Assembly: GCA_937138495.1 (NCBI GenBank)
Contig: CAKZPE010000032.1
Coordinates: forward strand, 62,001 to 126,000
From: an uncultured Oceanospirillaceae bacterium
GTDB taxonomy: Bacteria > Pseudomonadota > Gammaproteobacteria > Pseudomonadales > Balneatricaceae
Direction of reading: 5' to 3'
DNA: 64,000 nucleotides
The position numbers and the translations under genes are program-made. The notes beneath the pieces were generated by a model, which did no database searches, was not told the DNA's origin, and saw nothing but the letters and a program-made list of their open reading frames with translations. Of the stretch, positions 7,894 to 15,528 are shown in pieces (within the stretch, counting starts at the first letter, position 1; every line of letters starts with the position of its first letter).

Positions 7894-8655
7894 ATGTTTA
7901 AATCAACCCGGGTCAGCCTCCGTCAGCCATTAGAAGTTCTGTCTCCAGCCGGACGTATTGGCGTTATTTCTCTGGCGACCGATTTCAACATTGAAGCGGA
8001 TCTGCAGCGCATGTATCCCCGGGATGTTGGCTTCTTTACCACCCGGGTTCGGAATGTTAATCCGCTGACCATTGAGAACTTACGTACCATGGCACCGGGG
8101 ATCAGCGCAGCGGCGGATCAGATTCTGCCAGGCACTGAGCTTGATGCCATTATCTATGCCTGCACCTCCGGCACAGTGGCCATCGGTGTTGACGAGATTA
8201 CCCGACGGGTTCATGAAACCCGCCCCGGGGTGCCGGTAACAAACCCTGTTACCGCAGCACTGGCCGCGTTTGAATGTTTCTCTGCCAAACGTATTTCTAT
8301 TCTTACCCCTTACACCGAAGCGGTGAATGCCGAAGTGGCAGCCTTTTTTGAGTCTCAGGGCTGTGAAGTTCTGAATATTGCCGGCTTTGGCTTCGAAGAC
8401 GATACCGCGATGACCTATATCACCCCGCAGGATATTGCTGAGGCCGCGATTGAAAACTGTGATCCCGATGCAGATCTGATGTTCATTTCTTGCACGGCAC
8501 TGCGCGCGTCGCTGGTGCTTGATCAGGTGGAGCAGGCACTGGATATCCCGGTGGTCAGCAGCAATCAGGCACTGGCCTGGCACAGCCTGAAACTGGCGGG
8601 GTATAACGTGCCGGTTGAAGGCTTTGGCCGTTTACTGAGCGCGCATCTGAATTAA
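7894..8655 (+). CDS. Asp/Glu racemase / maleate isomerase superfamily protein, EutA-like
   Basis: A 253-residue protein of the aspartate/glutamate racemase-arylmalonate decarboxylase-maleate isomerase superfamily. The two expected Cys are in comparable places: YACTSGTVAIG (about residue 90) and ISCTALRAS (about 199). The two half-domains and overall length fit. The closest contextual parallel is EutA of ectoine-utilisation clusters, which has no settled function. It is the first gene of a plus-strand run and is followed after 18 bp by the M20 hydrolase, so the two are surely co-transcribed. Racemisation or isomerisation of an amino-acid-like acid is the reasonable prediction. Confidence 0.8.
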   Translation: MFKSTRVSLRQPLEVLSPAGRIGVISLATDFNIEADLQRMYPRDVGFFTTRVRNVNPLTIENLRTMAPGISAAADQILPGTELDAIIYACTSGTVAIGVDEITRRVHETRPGVPVTNPVTAALAAFECFSAKRISILTPYTEAVNAEVAAFFESQGCEVLNIAGFGFEDDTAMTYITPQDIAEAAIENCDPDADLMFISCTALRASLVLDQVEQALDIPVVSSNQALAWHSLKLAGYNVPVEGFGRLLSAHLN

Positions 8656-8673
8656 TACACTGGAGTTTTTACG

Positions 8674-9834
8674 ATGTCTTTAGATCAGAATCTGATAAAC
8701 CGGATGACCGAGTGGCGGCAGCACCTGCACCGCTTTCCGGAGTGCGGCTTTGATCTGCCGTTAACGGCAGATTTTATCGCTGAAAGGCTGACGGAGTTTG
8801 GCATCGACGTGACCCGCAATATTGGCCAGCAAGGCATTGTCGGGGTACTGAAGTGTGGTGAGGGTGCAACCAGTATCGGTTTACGGGCCGACATGGATGC
8901 GCTGTTCATTCATGAAGAAAATCACTTCGCTCACCGTTCTCAGCATGATGGCCAGATGCATGCCTGCGGTCACGACGGCCACTCAGCTATGTTACTGGGC
9001 GCTGCCTGTTATCTGGCCGAACACCGGGACTTTAACGGTACGGTACATTTTATTTTCCAGCCGGATGAAGAGCATGGCCGCGGCGCACAGGCGATGATCG
9101 ATGACGGTCTGTTTGAGCGTTTTCAGATTGATGAAGTGTATGGCCTGCACAACATGCCGGGTTTGGCGGAAGGTAGCTACACCGTACGCCCGGGTTCACT
9201 GATGGCCAGCGAAAGCAGCTTTGAAATTGTGATTGACGGTGTCGGTGGTCACGCCGCGATGCCGCACCGGGGGGTAGACCCGATTGTGGTGGGTTCACAG
9301 GTTATTCTGGGCCTGCAGACCATTGTGTCCCGCAATCTCAGTGCCATTGAAGAAACCGCTGTGGTGTCCGCCACGGAGTTTGTCACAAACGGCACCGTTA
9401 ACGTTATTCCTTCACAGGTCGTGATTAAAGGCGATTGCCGCTGTTTTACGGAAGATACCCTAAAGCGTATTGAACAGAGCATGGAGCGTATCGTGGCCGG
9501 AATCTGCCAGGCGGCGGGTGCCAGCTACACATTCGAACTGATTAATACCTTTTATCCCACTGTAAACAGCCCTGAACAGACTCAGTTTGCAATTCAGGCG
9601 GCCCGCACCGTTCTGGGGGCTGAGAATGTTGAAACGGATTGTTTACCCCTGACTATTTCAGAAGATTTTTCCAGCATGCTTCGGGTAAAGCCCGGCTGTT
9701 ACGCGCTGATGGGCAACGGTGTGGAATCAGTGGGCGGCTGTGCTCTGCATAACCCGGAATATGATTTTAATGACCGTATTCTGGGTAACGGCGCACAGTA
9801 CTGGATCCAACTGGTGAAAGACCGTCTGAAGTAA
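8674..9834 (+). CDS. M20D amidohydrolase/aminoacylase
   Basis: A 386-residue cytosolic metallopeptidase of the M20D (hippurate hydrolase/aminoacylase/IAA-amino acid hydrolase) family. Metal-ligand and catalytic motifs are visible: LRADMDALF, MHACGHDGHSAMLLG (Cys, His and Asp ligands), QPDEEHGRGA (catalytic Glu pair), GLHNMPG, the dimerisation loop GVGGHAAMPHRG, and a terminal ALHNPEYDFND His. These enzymes cleave N-acyl groups from amino acids. The cluster thus likely deacylates its imported substrate before the PLP lyase acts. GGAG precedes the ATG. Confidence 0.9.
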   Translation: MSLDQNLINRMTEWRQHLHRFPECGFDLPLTADFIAERLTEFGIDVTRNIGQQGIVGVLKCGEGATSIGLRADMDALFIHEENHFAHRSQHDGQMHACGHDGHSAMLLGAACYLAEHRDFNGTVHFIFQPDEEHGRGAQAMIDDGLFERFQIDEVYGLHNMPGLAEGSYTVRPGSLMASESSFEIVIDGVGGHAAMPHRGVDPIVVGSQVILGLQTIVSRNLSAIEETAVVSATEFVTNGTVNVIPSQVVIKGDCRCFTEDTLKRIEQSMERIVAGICQAAGASYTFELINTFYPTVNSPEQTQFAIQAARTVLGAENVETDCLPLTISEDFSSMLRVKPGCYALMGNGVESVGGCALHNPEYDFNDRILGNGAQYWIQLVKDRLK

Positions 9835-9889
9835 CTTTTTCTGATCAACCTTACCTTAACTCTAAGAATAAAATTTGAGGATATAAGCA

Positions 9890-10924
9890 ATGAAGAAATT
9901 ATTAACGGCTCTGTTGGCGCTGGGCATCAGCTTTGGTGTGAGCGCGGAAACCTGGAAGTTTGCGTCTGAAGAAGACAAAAAAGATGTTCAGGATATCTTC
10001 GCGCAAACCTTTGCCGACACAATTAAGAAAGAATCTGACGGTGATATCCGCGTTAAAATCTATTACTACGGCCAGCTGGGTACAGAGAACGATATCGTTG
10101 AACTGACGGCCAAGGGCACGGTGCAGTTTGTATCTGTGGGTACCGGCCACCTGGGTTCATACGTACCGGAAGTACAGGCGATCAGCGTACCTTACGTGAT
10201 GGGCACTGATACTGATGTGGTCCGTAAAGTGCTGACCGGCAGCAAGACCATTTATAACGATCTGGCTGACCGTTTCGAAAACGTTAACCTGAAGCTGTTA
10301 ACCATGATTTCTGAAGGTGAGATGGTGTGGGGGGCAAACAAAGCAATTCGCAGCCCGGAAGATTTTGCTGGCCAGAAGATCCGTACTTTCACATCTACCA
10401 TTCCGGTTGAAACTTACAAGACATTCGGTGCGACTCCTACCCCTCTGTCCTGGGGCGAAGTTTACGGCTCTCTGCAGCTGAAAACCGTTGATGGCATGGT
10501 TAACCCGATTTACTTCATTTACAACGCCAAGTGGCATGAAGTTCAGGATTATCTGATGTTCCCGGGCCAGCAGCCATACGTCGGGACGGTTTCTACCAAC
10601 AGCGAATGGTTCAACGGTCTGTCTGCAGACAAGCAGGAAATGGTACGTAAAGCCATTGCCGCTGCAGAGCAGGCAGCACACGACTACCAGCTGAAGATCA
10701 ACCAGGAAAACATGGACAAGATCCTGGCAGAACGCCCTGATATCAAGGTTGTAACCCTGACCCCTGAAGAGCGCAGCCGCTTTAAAGACCTGAGTACGTC
10801 TCTGCATGAGACTTACTACGACGTGGTTGAAAACGCCTATGACGATGCGGACAAAGACTCTGCCCGTGAAGGTGCGAAGAAGATCCTGCAAAACCTGATT
10901 CAGGAAGTGAAAGACGCTTCTTAA
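9890..10924 (+). CDS. TRAP transporter substrate-binding protein DctP
   Basis: A 344-residue periplasmic binding protein with a clear signal peptide (MKKLLTALLALGISFGVSA). DctP-family features include FADTIKKESDGDIRVKIYYYGQLGTENDIVE, the ligand Arg region GQKIRTFTSTIPVETYKTFGATPTPLSWGEVYGSLQLKTVDGMVNP, and a long C-terminal helix. It is followed by DctQ and DctM genes, so this is a complete tripartite sodium-dependent importer. The neighbouring hydrolases suggest an amino-acid-derived carboxylate as ligand. A GAGGATAT ribosome-binding site precedes the ATG. Confidence 0.92.
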   Translation: MKKLLTALLALGISFGVSAETWKFASEEDKKDVQDIFAQTFADTIKKESDGDIRVKIYYYGQLGTENDIVELTAKGTVQFVSVGTGHLGSYVPEVQAISVPYVMGTDTDVVRKVLTGSKTIYNDLADRFENVNLKLLTMISEGEMVWGANKAIRSPEDFAGQKIRTFTSTIPVETYKTFGATPTPLSWGEVYGSLQLKTVDGMVNPIYFIYNAKWHEVQDYLMFPGQQPYVGTVSTNSEWFNGLSADKQEMVRKAIAAAEQAAHDYQLKINQENMDKILAERPDIKVVTLTPEERSRFKDLSTSLHETYYDVVENAYDDADKDSAREGAKKILQNLIQEVKDAS

Positions 10925-11026
10925 TCAGTGACTCTCTTGCCCGCCGGTGTAGATGTTATGCCGGCGGGATGCATGTAAAGATGTATTGAGGCAGGGAGCG
11001 CCGGACCGTTTCAGGGGTATGTTCTT

Positions 11027-11542
11027 ATGAAAAAGATATTTCATAACGTCAGTGTTCTGACTGAATCGATAGAGAAGTGGGTGGTTAGCGGGGCAATTTT
11101 GCTGATGATGCTGAACTCAGTCTCTAACGCTATCGGACGATATTTTTTTGGTAAGAGCCTGTTTTTTGCAGAAGAGCTTAACCAGTTTCTGATTGTTGCC
11201 ATTACCTTTATCGGTTTTGCCTATGCGGTGCGCAAAGGCCGCAATATCCGCATGACCGCCCTCTATGATTCGCTGGGCTTTAAGGCCAGGAAAGCGCTCA
11301 TCATTGTGATCTCGGTGGTGACCGCTGCCCTGATGTTTTATCTGACGTATAAAGCCGTGTTTTATGTGTTGGAACTTAAGGATATCAACCGTTTAAGCCC
11401 GGCACTGCAGTTCCCGGTATACATCATCTATGCGGTTATTCCGCTGGGCCTGAGCATTGCGGGCATCCAGTATCTGATCGCCTTTTTTATGAACCTGACC
11501 CATGAAGAGATCTATCTGTCGCATGAAGTGATGGATAACTGA
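11027..11542 (+). CDS. TRAP transporter small permease DctQ
   Basis: A 171-residue four-helix membrane protein of the DctQ family. The hallmark segment FFAEELNQFLIVAITFIGFAYAVRKGRNIRMTALYD (helix 2 and its cytosolic end) is present. It lies between the binding protein and the large DctM permease and stabilises the DctM subunit in the inner membrane. The 102-bp gap after DctP contains no obvious terminator. Confidence 0.9.
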   Translation: MKKIFHNVSVLTESIEKWVVSGAILLMMLNSVSNAIGRYFFGKSLFFAEELNQFLIVAITFIGFAYAVRKGRNIRMTALYDSLGFKARKALIIVISVVTAALMFYLTYKAVFYVLELKDINRLSPALQFPVYIIYAVIPLGLSIAGIQYLIAFFMNLTHEEIYLSHEVMDN

Positions 11543-11593
11543 TCACTGTGGTTTCTGAATGTAAGCGTTGTATCGACGGGTTTGGTGAATGAT

Positions 11594-12940
11594 ATGAGTG
11601 GGTTGTTTGAGTTTTTATCTGATGTGATAGCCGGTGAGCTGGACATCTACGTGGTTACCTTTGCGCTGGTGTCGGCCATGGTGATCCTGTTATTTCTGAG
11701 TTTTCCAATGGTGGTGCCACTGGCTGTTGGGGCACTGATCGGTCTGGTGCATTTCTCCGGCATTGATACCGGGGTCATTATTCAACAGATGGTCACCGGG
11801 ATTTCGCCGAATGCCCTGATTGCCGTGCCCATGTTCATTCTGGCGGCCGATATTATGACCCGTGGCCATACCGCACATAACCTGCTGGGGCTGATTGAAG
11901 CCTTTGTGGGCCACCGCCGGGGCGGATTACCGATTACCACCTGTATCAGCTGCACACTGTTTGGCTCGGTGTCCGGGTCGACGCAGGCGACGGTTGTATC
12001 TGTTGGCCAGATCATGCGGCCCAAGCTACTGCAGGCGGGCTATAAAGACAGTTTTGTGATGGCGCTGATCATCAACGCCAGTGATATCGCCTTTCTGATT
12101 CCGCCGAGTATTGGCCTGATTCTTTACGGTACCCTGGCCAACACCAGTGTGGGTGAGCTGTTCATTGCCGGTATCGGCCCGGGGATTGTGCTGGCGCTGC
12201 TGTTTTCGGCGTATTGCTATGCATACAGCGTGTATCACGCAGATAGCATTGCGCTGGTGGAAAAAACCACCTGGAGCGAAAAGCTGCAGTCGATCAAAAA
12301 AGCCCTGTTGCCACTGGGCTTCCCGGCGCTGATTGTAGGGGGGATCTATTCCGGGGCCGTGACGCCAACGGAAGCGGCTTCCTTCTCTGTGCTGTATGCC
12401 ATCATTGTTGAATGTGTGATCTACCGTGAACTGGATCACCGTGACGTGATTGATGCGGCCCTGAGTACCGGCCTGATTACCGCTGTGGTCTTTATTCTGG
12501 TGGGCATGGGGCAGGCATTCTCCTGGTACATCTCTTTTGAGCAGATTCCTCAGGAATTGCTGGCACCGCTGAATTTGGAAGATGCCTCGAAAGAGTACGT
12601 ACTCTTTGTCATCGCGCTGGCGTTCTTTGTCGGCTGTATGTTTGTGGATTCACTGGTGGTGCTGGTGATTCTGACGCCTATCTTTGTACCTATTATCGGC
12701 GATGTTGGCCTGGACCCTGTGTTGGTAGGTGTGATGATCACCCTGCAAATGGCCATTGGCTCGGCAACGCCGCCGTTTGGCTGTGACATTTTTACGGCGA
12801 TTGCTATTTTTAATAAGCCGTATCTTGAAGTGATTCGTGGCACCTTGCCCTTTATTCTGATTTTGTTTTTGATGTCTGCATTGCTGATTTTCTTCCCGGA
12901 CATTGCCCTGTTACTGCGTGACCTGGCATTTGGCGATTGA
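11594..12940 (+). CDS. TRAP transporter large permease DctM
   Basis: A polytopic DctM subunit of about 448 residues with many hydrophobic segments. Family motifs include SFPMVVPLAVG, GSVSGSTQATVVSVGQIM, IPPSIGLILYG, GAVTPTEAASFSVLYAII and GSATPPFGCDIFTAIAIF. It forms the sodium-coupled transport channel with DctQ. The ATG at 11594 is favoured because GGTGA lies at a good distance upstream; the frame also opens at TTG 11582 and GTG 11585. The next gene begins 26 bases after the stop. Confidence 0.92.
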   Translation: MSGLFEFLSDVIAGELDIYVVTFALVSAMVILLFLSFPMVVPLAVGALIGLVHFSGIDTGVIIQQMVTGISPNALIAVPMFILAADIMTRGHTAHNLLGLIEAFVGHRRGGLPITTCISCTLFGSVSGSTQATVVSVGQIMRPKLLQAGYKDSFVMALIINASDIAFLIPPSIGLILYGTLANTSVGELFIAGIGPGIVLALLFSAYCYAYSVYHADSIALVEKTTWSEKLQSIKKALLPLGFPALIVGGIYSGAVTPTEAASFSVLYAIIVECVIYRELDHRDVIDAALSTGLITAVVFILVGMGQAFSWYISFEQIPQELLAPLNLEDASKEYVLFVIALAFFVGCMFVDSLVVLVILTPIFVPIIGDVGLDPVLVGVMITLQMAIGSATPPFGCDIFTAIAIFNKPYLEVIRGTLPFILILFLMSALLIFFPDIALLLRDLAFGD

Positions 12941-12966
12941 TTCGGCAGGTATTGAGAGAAGATTTT

Positions 12967-14148
12967 ATGACCAAGAGTTTGATTGCTCCGCCCCGTGGGT
13001 TTGAGCGCAGTGAGTTTGAAAACCGTACCGCTAAGCTGCAGGCCTTAATGAATGCACAGGGTATTGATGCGGTGTTTTTTTCAACCGAGCCTGAGTTCCG
13101 GTATTTCAGCGGCTTTAAATCCCAGTTCTGGGAAAGCCCGACCCGGCCATGGTTTTTAGTGGTGCCGGCAGAAGGTTTGCCCATTGCCGTGGTGCCTGAA
13201 ATCGGTGTGGCCGGTTTTGATGATACCTGGGTGGAAGATGTGCGTAGCTGGCCAGCACCCCGGCCAGAAGATGATGGCATCAGCCAGTTAGCCGGTGCGC
13301 TGAAAGACAGTGCTAAGCGGCATATGAAGATCGGTGCCATGCTGGGGCCGGAAACCCATTTACGGATGCCTGCGGCCAACTTCAAAATGCTGCAGGATAT
13401 GCTCAGTCAGCATGAACTGGTTGATGTGGCAACACTTGTCCGGGATGTGCGCAGTGTGAAATCTGCCGCTGAAATCGCCAAGACCCGTTTTGCCTGTGAA
13501 GTAACGGCAGCAGGTTTCGATTATCTGTATGCCAATCTGAAAGCCGGTATGACCGAGCGCGAAGCCTGCAAGGCCATGCACATTGAAATGCTGAGGCTGG
13601 GTGCTGATGCCTGTCCGTATCTGATTTCTGCATCCGGTCAGGGGGGCTATGACAACATAATTATGGGGCCAACAGACCGTCTGCTGGAGCGGGGTGATGT
13701 GCTGATCATTGATACCGGTGCCAATTTCGACGGTTATTTCAGCGATTATGACCGTAACTTTGCCTTTGGTCGGGTGGATCAGGAAACGCATATGGCGTAC
13801 GAAGCGGTGTATGAGTCAACCGAAGCGGGTCTGCGGACTGCTGCGCCTGGCCGTACCACCGGTGATGTCTGGCAGGCCATGTGGAATGTGTTGGAAGATG
13901 CCGGAGCACTGGGTAACGATGTTGGCCGTATGGGGCATGGGTTAGGTATGCAACTGACCGAATGGCCATCCAATGTGGAAGGCGGTGATGTGGTGCTGAA
14001 AGAAGGCATGATCCTTACACTGGAGCCGGGGATGACTTTTGCGCCGGGTAAGATGATGGTGCATGAAGAGAATATTCTGATTACAGCCAATGGCTGTGAA
14101 ATGTTGCATAAACGGGCCTGGCCAACGCTGCCGGTGATTGACCGGTAA
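12967..14148 (+). CDS. M24 family metallopeptidase (Xaa-Pro peptidase/creatinase/ectoine hydrolase-like)
   Basis: A protein of 393 residues with the creatinase N-terminal domain (about 1-150) and the pita-bread M24 domain (about 160-390). The metal-site pattern is present: DTGANFDGYFSDYDRNFAFG (two Asp ligands), GHGLGMQLTEWP (His), LEPGM (Glu) and VHEENILIT (Glu). M24 members cleave Xaa-Pro bonds or, as creatinase and ectoine hydrolase DoeA/EutD, open C-N bonds in small metabolites. GAGAGAAG lies before the ATG at 12967. Being last in the TRAP operon, it probably acts on the imported substrate. I cannot decide between peptide and ectoine-like ring as substrate. Confidence 0.87.
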   Translation: MTKSLIAPPRGFERSEFENRTAKLQALMNAQGIDAVFFSTEPEFRYFSGFKSQFWESPTRPWFLVVPAEGLPIAVVPEIGVAGFDDTWVEDVRSWPAPRPEDDGISQLAGALKDSAKRHMKIGAMLGPETHLRMPAANFKMLQDMLSQHELVDVATLVRDVRSVKSAAEIAKTRFACEVTAAGFDYLYANLKAGMTEREACKAMHIEMLRLGADACPYLISASGQGGYDNIIMGPTDRLLERGDVLIIDTGANFDGYFSDYDRNFAFGRVDQETHMAYEAVYESTEAGLRTAAPGRTTGDVWQAMWNVLEDAGALGNDVGRMGHGLGMQLTEWPSNVEGGDVVLKEGMILTLEPGMTFAPGKMMVHEENILITANGCEMLHKRAWPTLPVIDR

Positions 14149-14164
14149 CCGATCACTTAACGGT

Positions 14165-14189
14165 AAAAGCCCTGTTTAACAGGGCTTTT
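14165..14189. terminator. Terminator after the M24 gene
   Basis: AAAAGCCCTG-TTTAA-CAGGGCTTTT is a 10-bp perfect stem with a T-tail on both strands. It separates the catabolic operon from the convergent membrane-protein gene at 14230-14610. Confidence 0.88.
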
Positions 14190-14229
14190 CTGTTTCTGTT
14201 GTCTGCCTTCATGCTGACGAATAGCTGAT

Positions 14230-14610
14230 TTATTCAGCCGCTGCCTGCACGGGTGTTTCCTCCTGGGGGCCAGACAGTGCAATAACACCAATTACTCCCG
14301 CCCCCATAACCAGACAATAGAGCATGCTCAGGGTGGTGCCTTCATGGGTCAGGGCCAGCAGTATAAAGCTGGCGCTGGCGGCTGAATCCAGTATCAGATG
14401 ACCCCTGTAGGAGATGATGCCTTTGAGGCTGAGGGCATAATCTGTAAACAGGCTATAGAGGATGAGCCCGGCGCCGGCGATTGTTGAAAACCAGTAAACC
14501 AGAACGGAGTCATCCTGCAGGCTAAGAACCTGTGGTGCCAGAATCAGTGCGATAGCGGCAGCATAGTCGAGTACACCGTGGAGCGTGGGAGTGATGAATT
14601 GTAGTTTCAT
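14230..14610 (-). CDS. Small four-helix membrane protein controlled by MarR-type operators
   Basis: A 126-residue integral membrane protein with about four hydrophobic segments (YAAAIALILAPQVLSL, VYWFSTIAGAGLILYSLF, LILDSAASASFILLAL, MLYCLVMGAGVIGVIAL) and an acidic Ala-rich tail. It resembles SPW/DoxX-like small membrane proteins but I cannot name it. The start MKLQFITP at 14610 is chosen because the longer frame (to 14670) would run through the promoter and operator. A strong promoter and a perfect palindrome lie immediately upstream, and it is divergent from a MarR gene. It is probably the regulated target. Confidence 0.75.
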   Translation of the reverse strand: MKLQFITPTLHGVLDYAAAIALILAPQVLSLQDDSVLVYWFSTIAGAGLILYSLFTDYALSLKGIISYRGHLILDSAASASFILLALTHEGTTLSMLYCLVMGAGVIGVIALSGPQEETPVQAAAE

Positions 14611-14630
14611 AGTAAAAGTTCCGATAATTA

Positions 14631-14647
14631 AGTTTCGATTCGAAACT
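14631..14647. promoter_or_regulatory. MarR-type operator 1 (perfect palindrome)
   Basis: AGTTTCG-ATT-CGAAACT is a 17-bp palindrome with perfect 7-bp arms. It begins immediately downstream of the -10 box of the minus-strand promoter and should cover its transcription start. Binding would block transcription of the membrane-protein gene. Confidence 0.75.
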
Positions 14648-14677
14648 ATAATATTGGCAGTATTATGCATCTGTCAA
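14648..14677 (-). promoter_or_regulatory. Promoter of the small membrane-protein gene
   Basis: On the minus strand TTGACA (14677-14672) and TATTAT (14653-14648) are separated by 18 bp, close to sigma-70 consensus. It is flanked by operator 2 on its upstream side and operator 1 at the predicted start site. Confidence 0.7.
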
Positions 14678-14680
14678 TAA

Positions 14681-14697
14681 AGTTTCGATAAAGAACT
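14681..14697. promoter_or_regulatory. MarR-type operator 2 (degenerate copy)
   Basis: AGTTTCG-ATA-AAGAACT repeats operator 1 with a perfect left arm and four of seven right-arm bases. Its start is exactly 50 bp from that of operator 1, about five helical turns. It lies on the marR side and follows a possible plus-strand promoter (TTGGCA 14654-14659, AATAAA 14676-14681), which would allow autorepression. Confidence 0.55.
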
Positions 14698-14793
14698 ATT
14701 TTTATTGCCCGGCAAATTTAATGGCATTACCATGCTTTGAGTTACTTACAGGCGTATCAGGCGGGCGTTCATGCGCGCCGGAGCAGGTTTTAT

Positions 14794-15357
14794 ATGATTC
14801 ATCACGACATTACGGATTATCTGGAAGCGTTGTTTAACATTCAGCGCGGAGAGCAGCGCAAGCTTGCTTCAGAGCTGGGGTTACAGCAGATTCACCTGCA
14901 GATTCTTTATTATCTGGAGCGGTGTAACCGCTACAGTGATTCACTGTTGGTGCTGACGGAGTTCCTGGGTCAGACCAAGGGCACGGTATCCACGTCCGTT
15001 GCCTTGCTGGTAAAGAAAGGGTATCTGATTAAGCAACCTGACCCGGTTGATAAGCGTAAAAGCCATTTACAGCTAACCCCGACAGGTAAAGATGCGGCTG
15101 CCCGTCAGTCGGCTCTTTGGCAGGCGGGACAAACCCTGTTAGGTGAGTCGCAGAGTGAGCAGGTGCGTCAGGCGCTGGATATACTGTTACGGCAGCTTCA
15201 GCAGGCCAATGGCCATAAAGTATTCGGGGCCTGTCACAGCTGTCAGCATTTATGCTGCAATGAGGACGGGCATCACTGTGGCCTGACAAATGAAGCGCTG
15301 AGCAGCGCCGAGTTACAGCAAATATGTGTATATCATCAGGAATTTTGTAACGACTGA
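14794..15357 (+). CDS. MarR-family regulator with Cys/His-rich C-terminal tail
   Basis: A protein of 187 residues with a MarR winged helix in the N-terminal part (LQILYYLERCNRYSDSLLVLTEFLGQTKGTVSTSVALLVKKGYL; the wing contains DPVDKRKSHLQLTPTGK). From about residue 146 there is an unusual tail containing ACHSCQHLCC, HHCG and CVYHQEFC, that is seven Cys and several His in about 40 residues. This suggests metal, Fe-S or redox sensing, which is inference. The ATG at 14794 has GGAGCAGG at good spacing; the frame is open from TTG 14737. Paired operators upstream suggest autoregulation and control of the divergent membrane gene. Confidence 0.85.
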   Translation: MIHHDITDYLEALFNIQRGEQRKLASELGLQQIHLQILYYLERCNRYSDSLLVLTEFLGQTKGTVSTSVALLVKKGYLIKQPDPVDKRKSHLQLTPTGKDAAARQSALWQAGQTLLGESQSEQVRQALDILLRQLQQANGHKVFGACHSCQHLCCNEDGHHCGLTNEALSSAELQQICVYHQEFCND

Positions 15358-15528
15358 TATGTTTCGGGGGAAATTTTCAGCCTGGTTTCCGGAAAAGAAA
15401 GGAGAATAATTTACACAGCTTGAGAGGCATAAGTGGTTGATAACCCTTGTGGCAGGGCTTTCAAGTGGGTAAAAAAGAGTAAGGTGATTAAAACGCCGGT
15501 TAGAAAAATAATAAGGTGAGGACTCTCT

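Noticed and set aside
5879..14148. Direct naming as ectoine degradation genes (doeAB/eutABCDE)
   Set aside because: The M20D deacylase and diaminopropionate ammonia-lyase-type enzyme do not match DoeB/EutE and EutB, and no ornithine cyclodeaminase homologue (EutC) is present. Kept only as a parallel.
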